Positions 1 through 12,400 of a DNA stretch of 64,000 nt are shown here, one piece after another. Position 1 is the first letter of the stretch; every line of letters begins with the position of its first letter. A program made the position numbers and the translations under genes. A model generated the notes under the pieces. That model did no database searches, was not told the DNA's origin, and saw only the letters and a list, made by a program, of their open reading frames with translations. The stretch lies in NCBI GenBank assembly GCA_963576475.1, contig OY754970.1, positions 33,792,619 to 33,856,618 on the forward strand, in the 5' to 3' direction. Source of the stretch: Molanna angustata. Its lineage: Eukaryota > Arthropoda > Insecta > Trichoptera > Molannidae.

Positions 1-330
1 TCGCGCCCTTGACCCAGAATTTCTCGTCTGCAATCGCTTCTCTGTTCTCTTTTTTCTTTTGTTCTGGATCGAGGACCTATACCTGAGGACGTCACCCACC
101 TGTAGCTTCCTGCTGGTCTACGACGGGGTGATCTGCTGAGCGTCTCCCTCAGCAGACGGTCGAAGAGGAAAGGACCGCGTTCTTGGGGTGAGTGCCTTCA
201 ATTCTCTCTCGATCCAAGACCGAAGCTGGTCACATTACATAACTAGGACGCCTTGCGTCCATAGGACTGACGGCCCTCTCTGCGACCGCAGAGAGAGAGC
301 TGGTGTTATTATGACTAAAAATAATATTAA
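1..330. other. GC-richer unassigned stretch at the window edge
   Basis: Bases 1-310 are clearly richer in GC than the rest. A small inverted repeat around 273-299 (CTCTCTGCG / CGCAGAGAG) is visible. No convincing reading frame runs through it. It may be the edge of a retroelement or of a neighbouring gene's UTR. Bases 331-555 are AT-rich with nothing recognisable. Confidence 0.3.
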
Positions 331-555
331 CAAACGAAAAATATCTATTTTTTATGCTAAATTAATCATTTACTAATTATGTCAATAAAAATAATATTAT
401 CAAATGAAAATTATCTATTTTTCGAGTTTAATGAATCATTTACTATTTGGAAGAAGTCGATATATTTTTATTCATGAAAGCGTCGAACTACAACATTCAA
501 TATAATATATAAACCCAGACATTCGCTTTGATTATATTTTTATAAGGTTGCATGA

Positions 556-780
556 AATAATGGCAATGGACAGGTCATGTTGCCAGACAGTGTACGGACA
601 GATGGGCACCCAGAATTCTAAATTGGAGACCATGGGCTATGAAAAGGGGAATAGGTCGGCCCCAGAAAAGGTGGGCCGATGATATTGTCCCTGTCGCTGG
701 AAGCAGGTGGGTTCAAAAAGCAAAAAAAAAGACGAAGCTTTTAGAAGAGGCCTACATCCAGCAGTGGAGAGATGGCTGAG
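556..780 (+). mobile_element. Non-LTR retrotransposon reverse-transcriptase C-terminal fragment
   Basis: Translated on the + strand, this has the QWTGHVARQ...DRWAPRILNW...GRPQKRWADD pattern common at the C-terminus of endonuclease/reverse-transcriptase elements. It ends with LEEAYIQQWRDG, a stop and an A-rich tail. It is 5'-truncated and dead. Confidence 0.75.
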
Positions 781-939
781 AAAGAAAGAAGAAGAAGAAA
801 GATTTGGCTGTTTTAATATACATATGTTTGCACAGTATGATTATTTTATTTTTTAGTTATTTATTTATTTTTTACACAAAAAAACATATTACATAAGAAA
901 ATACATTAACAAAAAGAAACTAAAACACTTTACAGTATA

Positions 940-1320
940 ACTTCCTTCAAAAAGAGACGAACTCGTGCTTTGAAGGGAGTTGTAACTTCACAAACATAAT
1001 ACAAAAAAAACAGAATAACAATAAACCAAAATAAAATAATCATAGATATCAAAAGAATAACTAAAAATAAACCTGTTTAACAAAAATAGACATAATATGT
1101 AACAATGTACAAATATATAAAAAATACAATTATAAATAACTAAATAAGCATATAATATACAACACTGAACAATAATTTTTTTTTTAAAACACAAACCCTC
1201 TATATCTTTATAAAATTTATTTAAATCAACAATATCTGCATGTCTCTGCTCAGGCAATAGATCGTTGAACCACTTTACGCCAAGATACGTATAGTGGTTT
1301 TGTGCGTAAGTTGTCCTTTT
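940..1320 (-). mobile_element. Degraded retrotransposon C-terminal remnant
   Basis: On the minus strand, 1310-1190 reads YLGVKWFNDLLPEQRHADIV and 975-935 reads FKARVRLFLKEVIL. This is the F/W-N-LP...L..FK..L..(F/Y)L pattern that closes many reverse transcriptases. About 200 bases of AT-rich sequence separate the two pieces. The tail runs into AAATAAATAAATAA near 865-845. Confidence 0.5.
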
Positions 1321-1379
1321 TTTGGGATATTGAGCATTATATTGAATCGACGAGTAGCTCTAATGCATTCAGAAGGCGG

Positions 1380-1560
1380 AATGGGACACTTGGCTGCGGC
1401 CACTTGGGTGCGGGACGCTTGGAAGCGGGACACTTGGCTGCGGGACACTTGGCTGCGGGACACTTGGCTGCGGGACACTTGGATGCGGGACACTTGGCTG
1501 CGGGACACTTGGCTGCGGGACACTTGAGTGCGACGGACATTTGGCTGCGAGCCCACTTGG
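1380..1560. repeat. 15-bp minisatellite, about 9-11 units
   Basis: Tandem copies of a 15-bp unit close to CTGCGGGACACTTGG, nearly perfect from 1427 to 1530 and decaying at both sides. The unit length is a multiple of three and the unit lacks stops in most frames, so several spurious open frames cross it. GC-rich in an AT-rich setting. Confidence 0.9.
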
Positions 1561-1707
1561 TCGCGAATTCCAAAATATTTTTTTTTTGCTTAGGAATGAG
1601 AAAAAAAAAAAAAAAAAGATTTTTGTAATGCTGTTTATATGTAGTTGATATGCGGGTATACACAGACATTTAAAATATAAAGAGATATATGTATTTAAGT
1701 ATAAAAA

Positions 1708-2012
1708 TATAAAGTAGCTGTGAGGCACCGGCTTAAAATAGTGCTTCCACTCTTTTCTATTACTGTTTTCGAGTGTCCCGTAAGAGCCGGGTAATCGAAA
1801 ATACAACAGGCAACAATAACATCTGACATAGTTCAGCAATGAGGTTCACCACCCATTCTGAATGTAGTGCCTTTTCAGGTGAGACGAGTCTGGTGTGTGG
1901 GTATACACATATGTGTTGTGCTCCCTTTTATAAGGCAATGCACACCCGCACACCTTTAGCTGGTTACCCCACATTGTGGGATATGCCGTGATGGTATGAA
2001 TGAATGAATGCA
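1708..2012 (+). mobile_element. Dispersed repeat, non-LTR-like 3' end (copy 1)
   Basis: It is matched in inverted orientation at 18085-18345. Shared landmarks are GAGGCACC..., GTTCAGCAATGAGGTT, the CACCACCCATTC block and ATGCCGTGATGGTATGAA. Its end runs into GAATGAATGAATG, a short tandem tail typical of some non-LTR elements. No coding remnant is recognised. Confidence 0.6.
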
Positions 2013-2321
2013 TGAAATAAGACAATATTTTTATTAATTTCCAACTTAGTTTGGTACTACCTAATTATTTTATGGCAATACAGATATTTTATTTTTATAA
2101 TGGCAATTTAACTGATTAGCTTTCAAAATCAAAAAAGCTGTTATTTTGCAGATATTCGTTTCGCTTTTCAACTTTTGACTGTTATTTTTTTAGAAAATGA
2201 TAAAAATATCAATATCTATTTCATAAATGTTCTTATGTGTATAATCTGAAGTGCGTATGACTTTTTTGAAAACACAGCCGATTGAATTGCTTATTTTCTA
2301 CGATAACGATAAAAATAAGTT
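2013..2321 (+). promoter_or_regulatory. Probable KIF23 promoter and 5' UTR region
   Basis: An AT-rich stretch between a dispersed repeat and the first KIF23 coding exon. I see no clear TATA box or initiator, so this is assigned by position only. Confidence 0.3.
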
Positions 2322-3477
2322 ATGATGAAACCTACGTAAGTTATAAAGATATATTTTATTCAGTTTATGTCATCGTATTAACTCGTTTGTGTCAATACTG
2401 TTTAATATTGATATTTTGTGTTCTATTTTTATTGATAAATGCTGTGTATTCATATAATTCCATTTATGTTCAGTGAATTCCCAATTTTTCAAATATGAAG
2501 ATTAGTTGGTGTTGTGATAGCATTTTGAAATTATAATTCATGAATAAATCAACTTTTCACCTTATATGATCAAATAAATTTTACAACAATAATACAATAC
2601 TATTTATATTTTGGATGTAAATGGTCATAACATAATATACACAGTGATATTTCTATATTTTCAGTACTATGCCATAGCGCACATGCTTAATTGGGTTGTT
2701 CATCACTATTCATCTTGAAATTAAAAATACGTAAATTTATTTTTGTGAAACAAATTTAAAATATAACATTTTTAGATACCCTTTTATATCACGCAAGATA
2801 AGTAAGTAAATAATTACAGTAATCTATATGACTGAATGAGAATTAATATTTTTTACAGTCGTCCAAAGACACCGGGTAAACTTCAAAAGACAAACTCAAA
2901 GGACAGTATTAATCGAGCTCCTGTAAATGTGTATTGTCGTGTTCGTCGAGTCCTAAGTCAACCTGAGGGTCTAGAGCCGTGTCTTCGGGTTGTATCTCCA
3001 ACGACTGTTCGCCTTACTCCACCTTCCGATTCCAATAGAGCCAATGGACATGCGTGGCAATACTCCTTCAAAGAAGTATTCACTTCTGAAGCTGGACAAA
3101 ATGATGTAATAATTTATATTGTCTATGATTAATACTTGATTGCTTGTCGTCTAGACATACATATCTAGCCTTGGAGGAGTGTATCTAGCTGTGAACTTGA
3201 TTCTTGTCGTCTAGACATACATATCTAGCTATGAACTTGATTTCTTGTCATCTAGACATACATATCTAACTGTGAACACATTTTTAAAACAATCAAAGCC
3301 AGTGGGTCTTATGCATTATTATCAAAATTGATTGTACATGGTTAAAATTTTTTTAAAATTTATTTTAGGTGTTTTCAAAAATTGCCTTACCCTTGGTTGA
3401 AAATCTTGTGAAAGGTAAAAATGGATTACTGTTTGCATATGGAGTCACTGGAAGTGGAAAGACATATACAATGACTG
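2322..3477 (+). CDS. pav: KIF23 exons 1-3: short N-terminus and nucleotide-binding P-loop
   Basis: Exon 1 (2322-2335) is ATGATGAAACCTAC followed by the donor GTAAGT. It ends in phase 2, and the single T that opens exon 2 at 2859 completes a Thr codon. A second in-frame ATG at 2325 may be the true start, since it gives MKPTRPKTPGK, which resembles known N-termini. Exon 2 (2859-3105) carries the first strand of the motor with VYCRVRR. Exon 3 (3369-3477) carries the P-loop and ends in phase 1 at ATGACTG. The intron between exons 2 and 3 holds a tandem triplicate (3144-3275). The tiny first exon is the least certain part of the model; the frame, donor and N-terminal match support it. Confidence 0.8.
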
Positions 3478-6400
3478 GTATGTAGTAACAATTATTTTAT
3501 GCCTTATCAAATAGTCCCTTTAAAAAAATATCCAGAAATCATTGCAAAGATTTTTTCATGTAAGTGCATTCATATAAAAAACAGGAGAAAAAAATACTTA
3601 TACTTCAGCCTCCAGAGCCTCGTGGCTAGAGGAGTAGATACATCTATATTTGATTGATAATAATATCTTATCTTTTCTTATATTTTGTATTTTCTTATTA
3701 ATGTTTATATTGTACTGGTTTTAGGTAGTAAACAAATTTTGTACCTTACTTAATATTCGCAACTTGATTATAAACCGACACTTACTCAGGTTTCGGCAAT
3801 AAGAAACATCGAGTGTAGTTAGTGACAAATTTCTTGAGTACATCATGTGGGGTATACAGAGTGCAAATTTGTTTTTTTCCTTGGTATTATGCGAAAACCG
3901 CTCCACTCCACAACAAAATCGTTCAAGTTATTTACCGGAAATTATAAGTGTTCGATTGTAGTCAAGTTGTAAGTAATAAGTAAGACCTTTAATGTTTTAA
4001 ATAGTGCTGGATTCAAAATGTTTAATAAATTTTTATAATTTGAACTTCTTGTCATTAATTTTATTACATTAAAGAATGACCAAAAAGTATCATACCTGCG
4101 GACTTACTCTTGACATTCAAATCTGGGGGGCAAGTCTGGTCAAGCGGTGAAATCAAAACTCTCGTGATTACCCATATCATGGATATAATTATCTTATGGA
4201 GTTCTATAATATCTTTAGATGTCATAGAACTCCATACGATAATTATATCCATGATATGGGTAATCACGAGAGTTTAGATTTTGCCAGTTGGACCAGACTT
4301 GCCTCCCTGTTCTCTATTTTGAATATTCACTAAGAATGTGCGTACATTCAAACTATTGATTATTATGATTTAAACATACCTACCTAAAGCCTTATTCTCT
4401 ATTATAAATGTAAATTCTTACAGAAAATTTGAAATTGGAATCTAATTTGAATGTCAAGAGTAAGGCCACAGACCTAATATTTGGTTATCTGTCATAATTT
4501 TTTTTTAAATAGTTAGATATGATGAATGACTTATTAGTTTAACACGCACCCAATAACAAGTTGCCATATTTTGGAGACTTATGATATTAATTGTCTCACA
4601 GATTCATACTGAAAATACAATTAGGAACTATGTCTCCACCAGGAATCGAACCCGGGACCTTAGGATCAGCATTCGAATACCTAACCAACTGATCCCCGAA
4701 GGCCGACGATTTGTGTAAATATGTTTACCATAAACCACATTTTGAAAAGAATTGGCGGTGGTTTACTAATACTGAAATTATTAATTTAGAGCTAAAGGGG
4801 ATGGATAAAACTATAATGAAAAGGAAACAATATGAATACCGTTTTTCAAAATTACCATGGAAAAATAAAAATCCAATAAAAATTATTTTTGTTTTGATAG
4901 ACATGACAGACTGATAACTATCAATGTCTACGTGGCGTGGCACTTCTGTAGTGCTATAGAAAATTACTGCAACAGGTTAAGTACTCAATAATCTTTATTA
5001 TTGTATTTTCTAGGTGAACCTCACAATCCAGGTATTATGCCCCGTTGTTTGGATGTTATATTCAACTCCATAGATTCTGTTCAGGCTCGCAGATTTGTAT
5101 TTAGGCCGGACAGAATGAATGGGTTTGACATTCAAGGTGATGCGGATGCGGCTTTACAAAGGCAACAATATTTATATAAAACTGCTGCTCCTAAATCTGC
5201 AAAAAAGTAAGCACAGCATGAATTAAAACTATTCTTTATTCAGTAAAGTTGAATTTTTTAGAAATTATTCTGAGACTCTTTTATGAGTTCCTATCATTGA
5301 ATATTTTTATTTATATGTTTTTTTTACATATTTTTTATTCATTTTTTTTGAATCTCTGATGTTTAAAATTTAGTTGATTTCTCCTAGAAATTCTTTGAAA
5401 ATTGTTTTTTTTATCAATGATTATCGTTTTCTTTTTCCAATTTTGCAGTTGAATAAGATAATCATACTTATATGGTTTTGTTTTTCAAATAATGGGTTAC
5501 TCTCACTACATTGATATCAGACTTCTATCGCTGAATCTCAGTTAATCAGACATCTCATTTATTTATTATATTTCTTTTTGAATTAATTTTTTTTTTAATT
5601 TCGAGTGACTCTTAATTATCTAAGCGTAAACCTACTTTATTAATATGCAACTCGAAAACTTGTTTTTCTTCATTTTAGAATGAAATAAGTAGAAAGTGCA
5701 TTTTCGACCTGTTGGGCTAAAATGTAGGTTAGTTTGTTTTCTACCCATTGGGATAAAATGAGTTATGAGTTAAATGGAGTTCCATCCATTTCCTCGGTCG
5801 AAAAACATTTAATGTTTTACATGTCTTTCACAATGTCATTTTGAAATTAGACATCTTACCATCATTGTAATTTGTTTTTTGATAAACAGATTAAAAAACA
5901 ATTAGATTATTATCTTTGCAGAAACAACTCCAATCCTGATTTGGCTTTGAATTCATCTGAGACATTTAAAGCCCAAGGCGTGGATGAAGATAATCTCTAT
6001 GCTGTTTTTGTTACTTATATTGAAATATATAATAATATTGTCTATGATCTCTTGGACGAAGGATCATTAGGTCGAAGGTATTATATTTTATAATGGAAAT
6101 TTATCTCAAATTAACAGTCAAAAGTATATAAATGTAAATTTACCTAAATATTATTGTTTTATTTTATTACAGAAGTCCATTGACAAAAACCATCAGAGAA
6201 GATGCATATCATAATATGTATGTCCATGGAGTCACCGAAGTTGAAGTGAAGGTAATTGAATAGTTGTATATTTATTTACATACAGTCTACATTCAGCAGT
6301 GAAAGGAAGGCTAACAAAGAAGAAGATATCTGTTTTTGAATCTTTGATTTTCGATCTGTAGACTACTACTGTAGTGGAATATAACATATTTACTCAAAGG

Positions 6401-9400
6401 CTCGCTTATTAAATTCACATTTTATTAATATGAACATTGAGTTTCTTTTTTTATAGACATGACTCAATTATTTATTTGTGTTATTTTGTTATTATTCCAG
6501 AGTAGGGAGGAGGCGCTGGAAGCCTTCTATAAGGGTCTAAAGAGAAAAAGGATGGCACATACTGCTCTCAATGCAGAGTCAAGCAGGAGTCATTCTGTCT
6601 TTACTATAAGATTAGTTCAGGTATGTTTTTTATTTTTTTTTAATTATTTCATACCGGCAGGTTTATTACCATTCTTTGAATTAAACAAAGTTAATGTATG
6701 TTATGAATCAAAATTAGGATTTTAAACTTCGCAGTAGGAACCCAAGTATTATTAAATAATTTGAATATAGATACCTTTATTCAAATTATTTGAATTAAGA
6801 AGTAAATTTAATAAATCACAAAAAGACAAAAGTTTTTTTGAATGAAGAAAATTCTGACAGATCATGGTGGCTTTTTTTCTTGTTGCTCGAGCTGTCAGAT
6901 TTGAATTGTAAAATATGTATTTTTCCGGTTGTATGGAAATTGTTATATAAAAGTAGGCGAATAAAAATAGCGCAACTTTATAAGTGTCTGGATGATTGAA
7001 GCCTGATGTAGGTCTTTTCTTTTTTCTTCGTTCCTGGTTTTGCCTTATTGGCCAATGGCACTCGTATGTATTTGTGGGAATCGTCGAGTGACCGAAGGTG
7101 TTGCTTGTAGTTCTAGCCAGCCTGACAAAACTTGGTGAGTCGAAACGTCAAAGACACATATTTCCTTTAGTATGGAAAATTGTTATAAGATATTTTTTTT
7201 GTGATAAATTTGTGTGATTTTGAACATTTGTTTAAAGACAAAATTAAATTGAAATTACTATTTGCAATTGTTTGATTGTGCAATGATACCTTCTGATATT
7301 TGAATAAAGAATAATTAATATGGGAACGGCATGACGGAGGGATCCAAGCACATCACGGCCTACTAATCAAATAACAAATTATTTAAATTCCCTGAAGGAC
7401 TTGGGTTCAGACCAGAGAACCCACCCGATATCTGTGCCAAAGACTTTTTATATTTTTTATGTGAGTCGGCGTATTACATGTATGCACTGTTTCTTGGTGT
7501 GCTTTTACTAATTCAAAGTCTGTTTATGAAAATGATTATTTTATCTATCATTAACTTTCAATCTTACTTTATTGGAGGTTCAATATAACTAACAGAATCA
7601 TAGTATTATAATTATTTTTTTCACAATATATAAAAAACAACTATTATGAAGATTACTGCTGCCCAACTAGGTAACCCTGTTCTAGTGCTAGCAGTTTGCA
7701 ATTTGACCAAGCCAAATATTTGACATTTCGGTTTTACATAATTATTGTCATTTAGAAAAAAAAAATATTAGAGCGGACACCAAACATCACAACACAACAA
7801 ATTAAATACAATATTTACATAGTTCCATTGAAATGTTCCAATTTTTTTCCGGAACGAGATTTGTGTGCATAAATTATTCTATTTTAATTATTGTACATAT
7901 CATTAGATATATGGAAGATAATTAATTAATTGTTATGTTGAAATATTCTTAAAATTATGATTCATATATATGTACAATGAACCAAAAAATTAAATTCAAA
8001 ATTAACCAGTAGTATTAAAATTAGAATAAAACTGTAGATTTATGTTGGAACAGTAAAGATCAATGAGTAAGAGGCCTGAATTATTTGCGATAAATGCAAT
8101 TTCATTCGTGAATAATGCATATTTTCTCATTTTAAAAAATAACACCGAAGTTTGTCTCTTTAAGGACATTTTCGTAAAAAATACATAGTACCTAATTATC
8201 CATCGAAAAGGCAGAATTAATTTTTTTTCCTTGGCATAAATGCTTGCACTACAGAGAACGAAATAGGTCGTGACAGGAATCAAATTCGCGACCACTGGAT
8301 TACTAACCCAGGGCGCTAACCGTTCACCCACCACCAATAATAAAATATAGTTATAAATTAAAATAAGACAACATCATTACAAGAATTGGTAATTAATTAT
8401 AATACTGTTTCGGTTGACAGAAGAACAAACCTTAACAGAAAATGCCATTTAAATAATGTTTTTGATTGAGGATATAGGATGACAAAGTTATATTTGTTTG
8501 TAATTTTTGAAACATTTTTATATCTTTATCATAAAAATTGTTTATGTATATCATTTATAGTCGAAAAAGAATTTGCAAATATAAATCATGTGTTGATGTC
8601 GTAGAAAATAACACTGCTTTTCATAAAAAAGAACACCAATTTCATAAAAATAAATCATTGTCTGGAAAAAGTCATTATAATTTTAATGAATTCTTTTTTA
8701 CAAATTATATTTTAAATGCCAATATTTCCGAAAATTGAAACATTTCTTGCCCCTAATGGGGTAGATAGAGAGGACTAAAAACCATATTTTCCTATGCTGG
8801 CACGCATCCATCGTCTGTTGTTCAAGTTGTTACATTTCCCTCTATCAGAATGTCGTTTAAATGGTCCTTCCATCCTATATAATATTTATATTTTAGTAAT
8901 ATCTATACTGGAGGAATTGCATCCCTGGTATGAATATCTCTTATCAGTAAATTCAATACAGGGGAGATAGGGTGTTTCCCGACACTTGCTGTAATTAAAC
9001 ATTTTAGATATTTTTATATTGTTAATGTTGGCGGTATTAACGGCTTAGAACTTTTATTAGTTAGAATAAACCGAGGTTTAATATTATTCAATTCATAAAA
9101 AATCATAAGATAGACAACAAAAGTTGAACTGAATACCTACTGAAAATGTGGGTAAATCATGACTTTATTTATATTAATGTCAGAAAAAAACTTAAAAGAG
9201 GTCCAGTGCACAATAGGTACATACATTTCATTTGAAACATCCGAGATAAAATTTGTACCAATAAATATGTATATGAAAGCATTATAAGTTTTGCGAGATA
9301 GAAATATTACCATACAATCATGTACAGTATGGCAGATGTGCCATAAGGAAAAACTCATTATTTGCAATTTAGTTTTTTTTTTCACCTATGAGTGAAATTT

Positions 9401-12400
9401 GAACATTATACATATATGCTATTTATATACGTTGAAAAAATTATGACAATCTATAAACAAATAAAGGAGTTATGAGAATTAACACCCAGTGTCTGATGAC
9501 TTTTTCTGAATATCAGATGATTTTAAAGGTTTAAAAATGAACACATTGATTTTTATGTTACCAGGCACCGGTAGATAGTATGGGAGAAGCTGTTGTTCAA
9601 GATAGAAAGTTGGTCTCTATCGGACAGCTTAGTCTTGTGGATTTAGCAGGAAGTGAAAGGACAAGTCGTACAAACAATACAGGTAAAATTAAATATTTTA
9701 TTTTTAATGTCTTTTTATTGACGTCCCTTATAAATCTAAATTTTGAAAATTCTATATAATGGTAAATTTACATCACTTAAAATAATCTGAAAACACCAAC
9801 GCCATCTATGGAATGACGATGAAACATTTTTGTAATGCTATCTATTGAGAAATCGGTTCGTAAACAACGAAACCCACGATCCTTGAACTTGGTATGGTAA
9901 ATTATAAGTATTTGTGTCGATCGGTACCCATAATGGGACGTATTGAAAACTGCTGTGTTGGATTACATGATGACGTTTATCAAATTAAATTAATGTGACT
10001 GGCTGGAGTATAATGGTTGTTTTTTAATATTAAAAATTTGGTATGGTATAATGTTCAACTTTGTAGAATTAAAGATAGTGATTCCCACTGTATTTTTCAT
10101 AGAAGATATTTATAAGTGTATATTTAACTTTTAGGTAGACGTCTTCGCGAAGCAGGAAACATAAATAACTCTCTGATGACACTGCGTGCATGTTTAGAAG
10201 CACTCCGTGAAAATCAGCAGGTTAATCAACCCCTTAGAGTTGTTCCGTATCGTGATGCCAAAATAACACATCTCTTCAAGAATTTCTTTGATGGAGAAGG
10301 GCACGTCAAAATGGTTGTGTGTGTTAATCCCAGTTGTGAGGATTTTGACGAAACATTGGTAAGTTAAGTTTACTCTATTTTTTTTTCAATACAAACTAAA
10401 TTATCTACAAGACTGGATTTTTTGTTGTTTTGAAAATTACTTTAAATTACAAATATTTTAGGAGAAGAATATCACTTTGAAAGTATTATAATTGATATTT
10501 TATTTGGCAGCAAGTGATGCGCTTTGCTGAGGTAGCAATGGAAGTTGAAGTGGCCAAGCCAAGAAACCTGCCCGAACTTGGAGCTGGTATGACTCCAGGA
10601 AGACGCAAAGCCAACATCATATTCAAACAAGCCAGGGCCAAAATTATGAATGACGGTTTGGAAAGGTGGGTTTATAGTTATGTATCTGTTTTTAATGTAA
10701 TGTAAAACAAAAAATACTTGTTTTTGGTAGTCCTACGTATGTCAGAGAAGTTGATTAAGTTTTAAAAATATTAGTTGATGTGACTACCTTTCTTATATTC
10801 CTGTTTCAATGATCATTTTTCTGGTGTCTTAAGTCTAATTTTAGTGTATCTGTTGTATTATTGTAATAATTTAGTTCTCGCAGATAAAAACAAACTTAAT
10901 ATTTTTATTTTAGAGGTGATCATAATCAGTTAGCTGTGGATCTAGCATTGGTTTATAGTTTGGGTGGTGACTTCCCGAGCCTGGAGCTTGGTGGACCACG
11001 ATGTGAAGAACTTATCCGTCAATTGACATCTCACCTTGAGATGAGATTACAGAGGCGACAAACCTTAATTCGTGATAAAAATATAAGAGGTAACAAAAAA
11101 AATTTTTTTTTATTCCCTGTTTGTTGCACATAATATACCAAATAGATTTTTTTTCTGTAGAAAAATGTAAGGTCGACCCCACCTCAGCGATTGTATTGTA
11201 AAATGACCTACATTTAAAATAAGGTATAATAAAAATTTCTTGTAATTTAGATCACAATTTTTCTGTATATAAAACAAACATTTAGGTGGGGAATCAAAAA
11301 TAAGACGCAGCATTTTCTATGAGATTTCTACAGCATACATATTACCATACATACACACCATCATGCTGTGTCTCTTATTATAGAACTTGTCATCTAGTTT
11401 CAATAGTATTGTAGATAGTGTAGATATAATACCAGATTTAAGTCAATATTATTTACATGATTATTGTATTTCAGATGAACGTTTCCGTGCAAACCTTGAA
11501 GATATTCTGAAAAACTCAGTATTGTCAAATACTGAAACAGCTGCTCTCCGTAGTCAACTGGAGCAAGAGAAGCAAAGAGTGAGGGCTTTAGAACATCGAT
11601 TAATAACCAGTGAAGAGAATGCTGCTCAACTTGGAAGGAAATTGGCTGCTGCAATGCAACATGGAGAGTTACTCAAACAACAGGTGAGGTCATAATAAAA
11701 TTAATAATTAAAGTACACATTATACCTACCTTATGTGAAAACGTTATTGGAATACTATGAATTAATCATATTTTTTATATTGTAATATTCTTTACTTATA
11801 ACATTGTATCCTATTTGGTTTCTTAATAATAAATAAATATTACTGAGCCAACAAATCATAATTATTCAGCTTTTATGAAATATTTCACTGCATTATGTTT
11901 GATTGGAATTTACTTGAAAGAGAAAAAGTGTTGTGTTTATGAAGATATTGATTACTATGCTCTATACCAGGAGTGGGCAAATTTTTGGGACTATAGCCAG
12001 ATTCAGAAATTTTGAATGGGGGGCCGCGGAAGTAAACTACTACATAACTTCCCTCATAACACTTTATTAGAAATCTCTATTACAAAATTTATAAATATGA
12101 AGAAATTAATGTATTTTTATTATTTTACTTTATTTTATGAGAAAATTTCAGTTTTCTTTTGATTATTTCGATAAATTTAAACAAAGTCTTCGCAGTGAAA
12201 ATATTTTCTTTTTTTTTTTAGATCGTAATGCGTGCTAATGATATGGCCAAGTTTGTTGTTATTTTTTAGACTTTTGATGCATATATTGCTCACGGGGTGC
12301 ACTGAAACACTCGGCGGGCACCATTTTGCCCAAGGCTGCCCTGTACCATGTATATTGTAACTATAAAGGAAGATTGCAGAAGCATGAATAACAGACAAAC

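Larger units (their letters stand above)
6621..9564 (+). other. KIF23 intron 7 (2.9 kb) with repeats
   Basis: The largest intron of the gene, lying between the switch I and switch II exons. It contains a repeat at 7640-7745 that recurs inverted at 37437-37550, a SINE copy at 8235-8337 and a possible retroelement tail fragment at 8740-8890 (TTGCCCCTAATGGGGTAGATAGAG). The remainder is AT-rich and unassigned. Confidence 0.6.

Noticed and set aside
1275..1839. Several overlapping open frames on both strands over the minisatellite
   Set aside because: They exist because a 15-bp repeat without stops is open in several frames; no gene context or domain.
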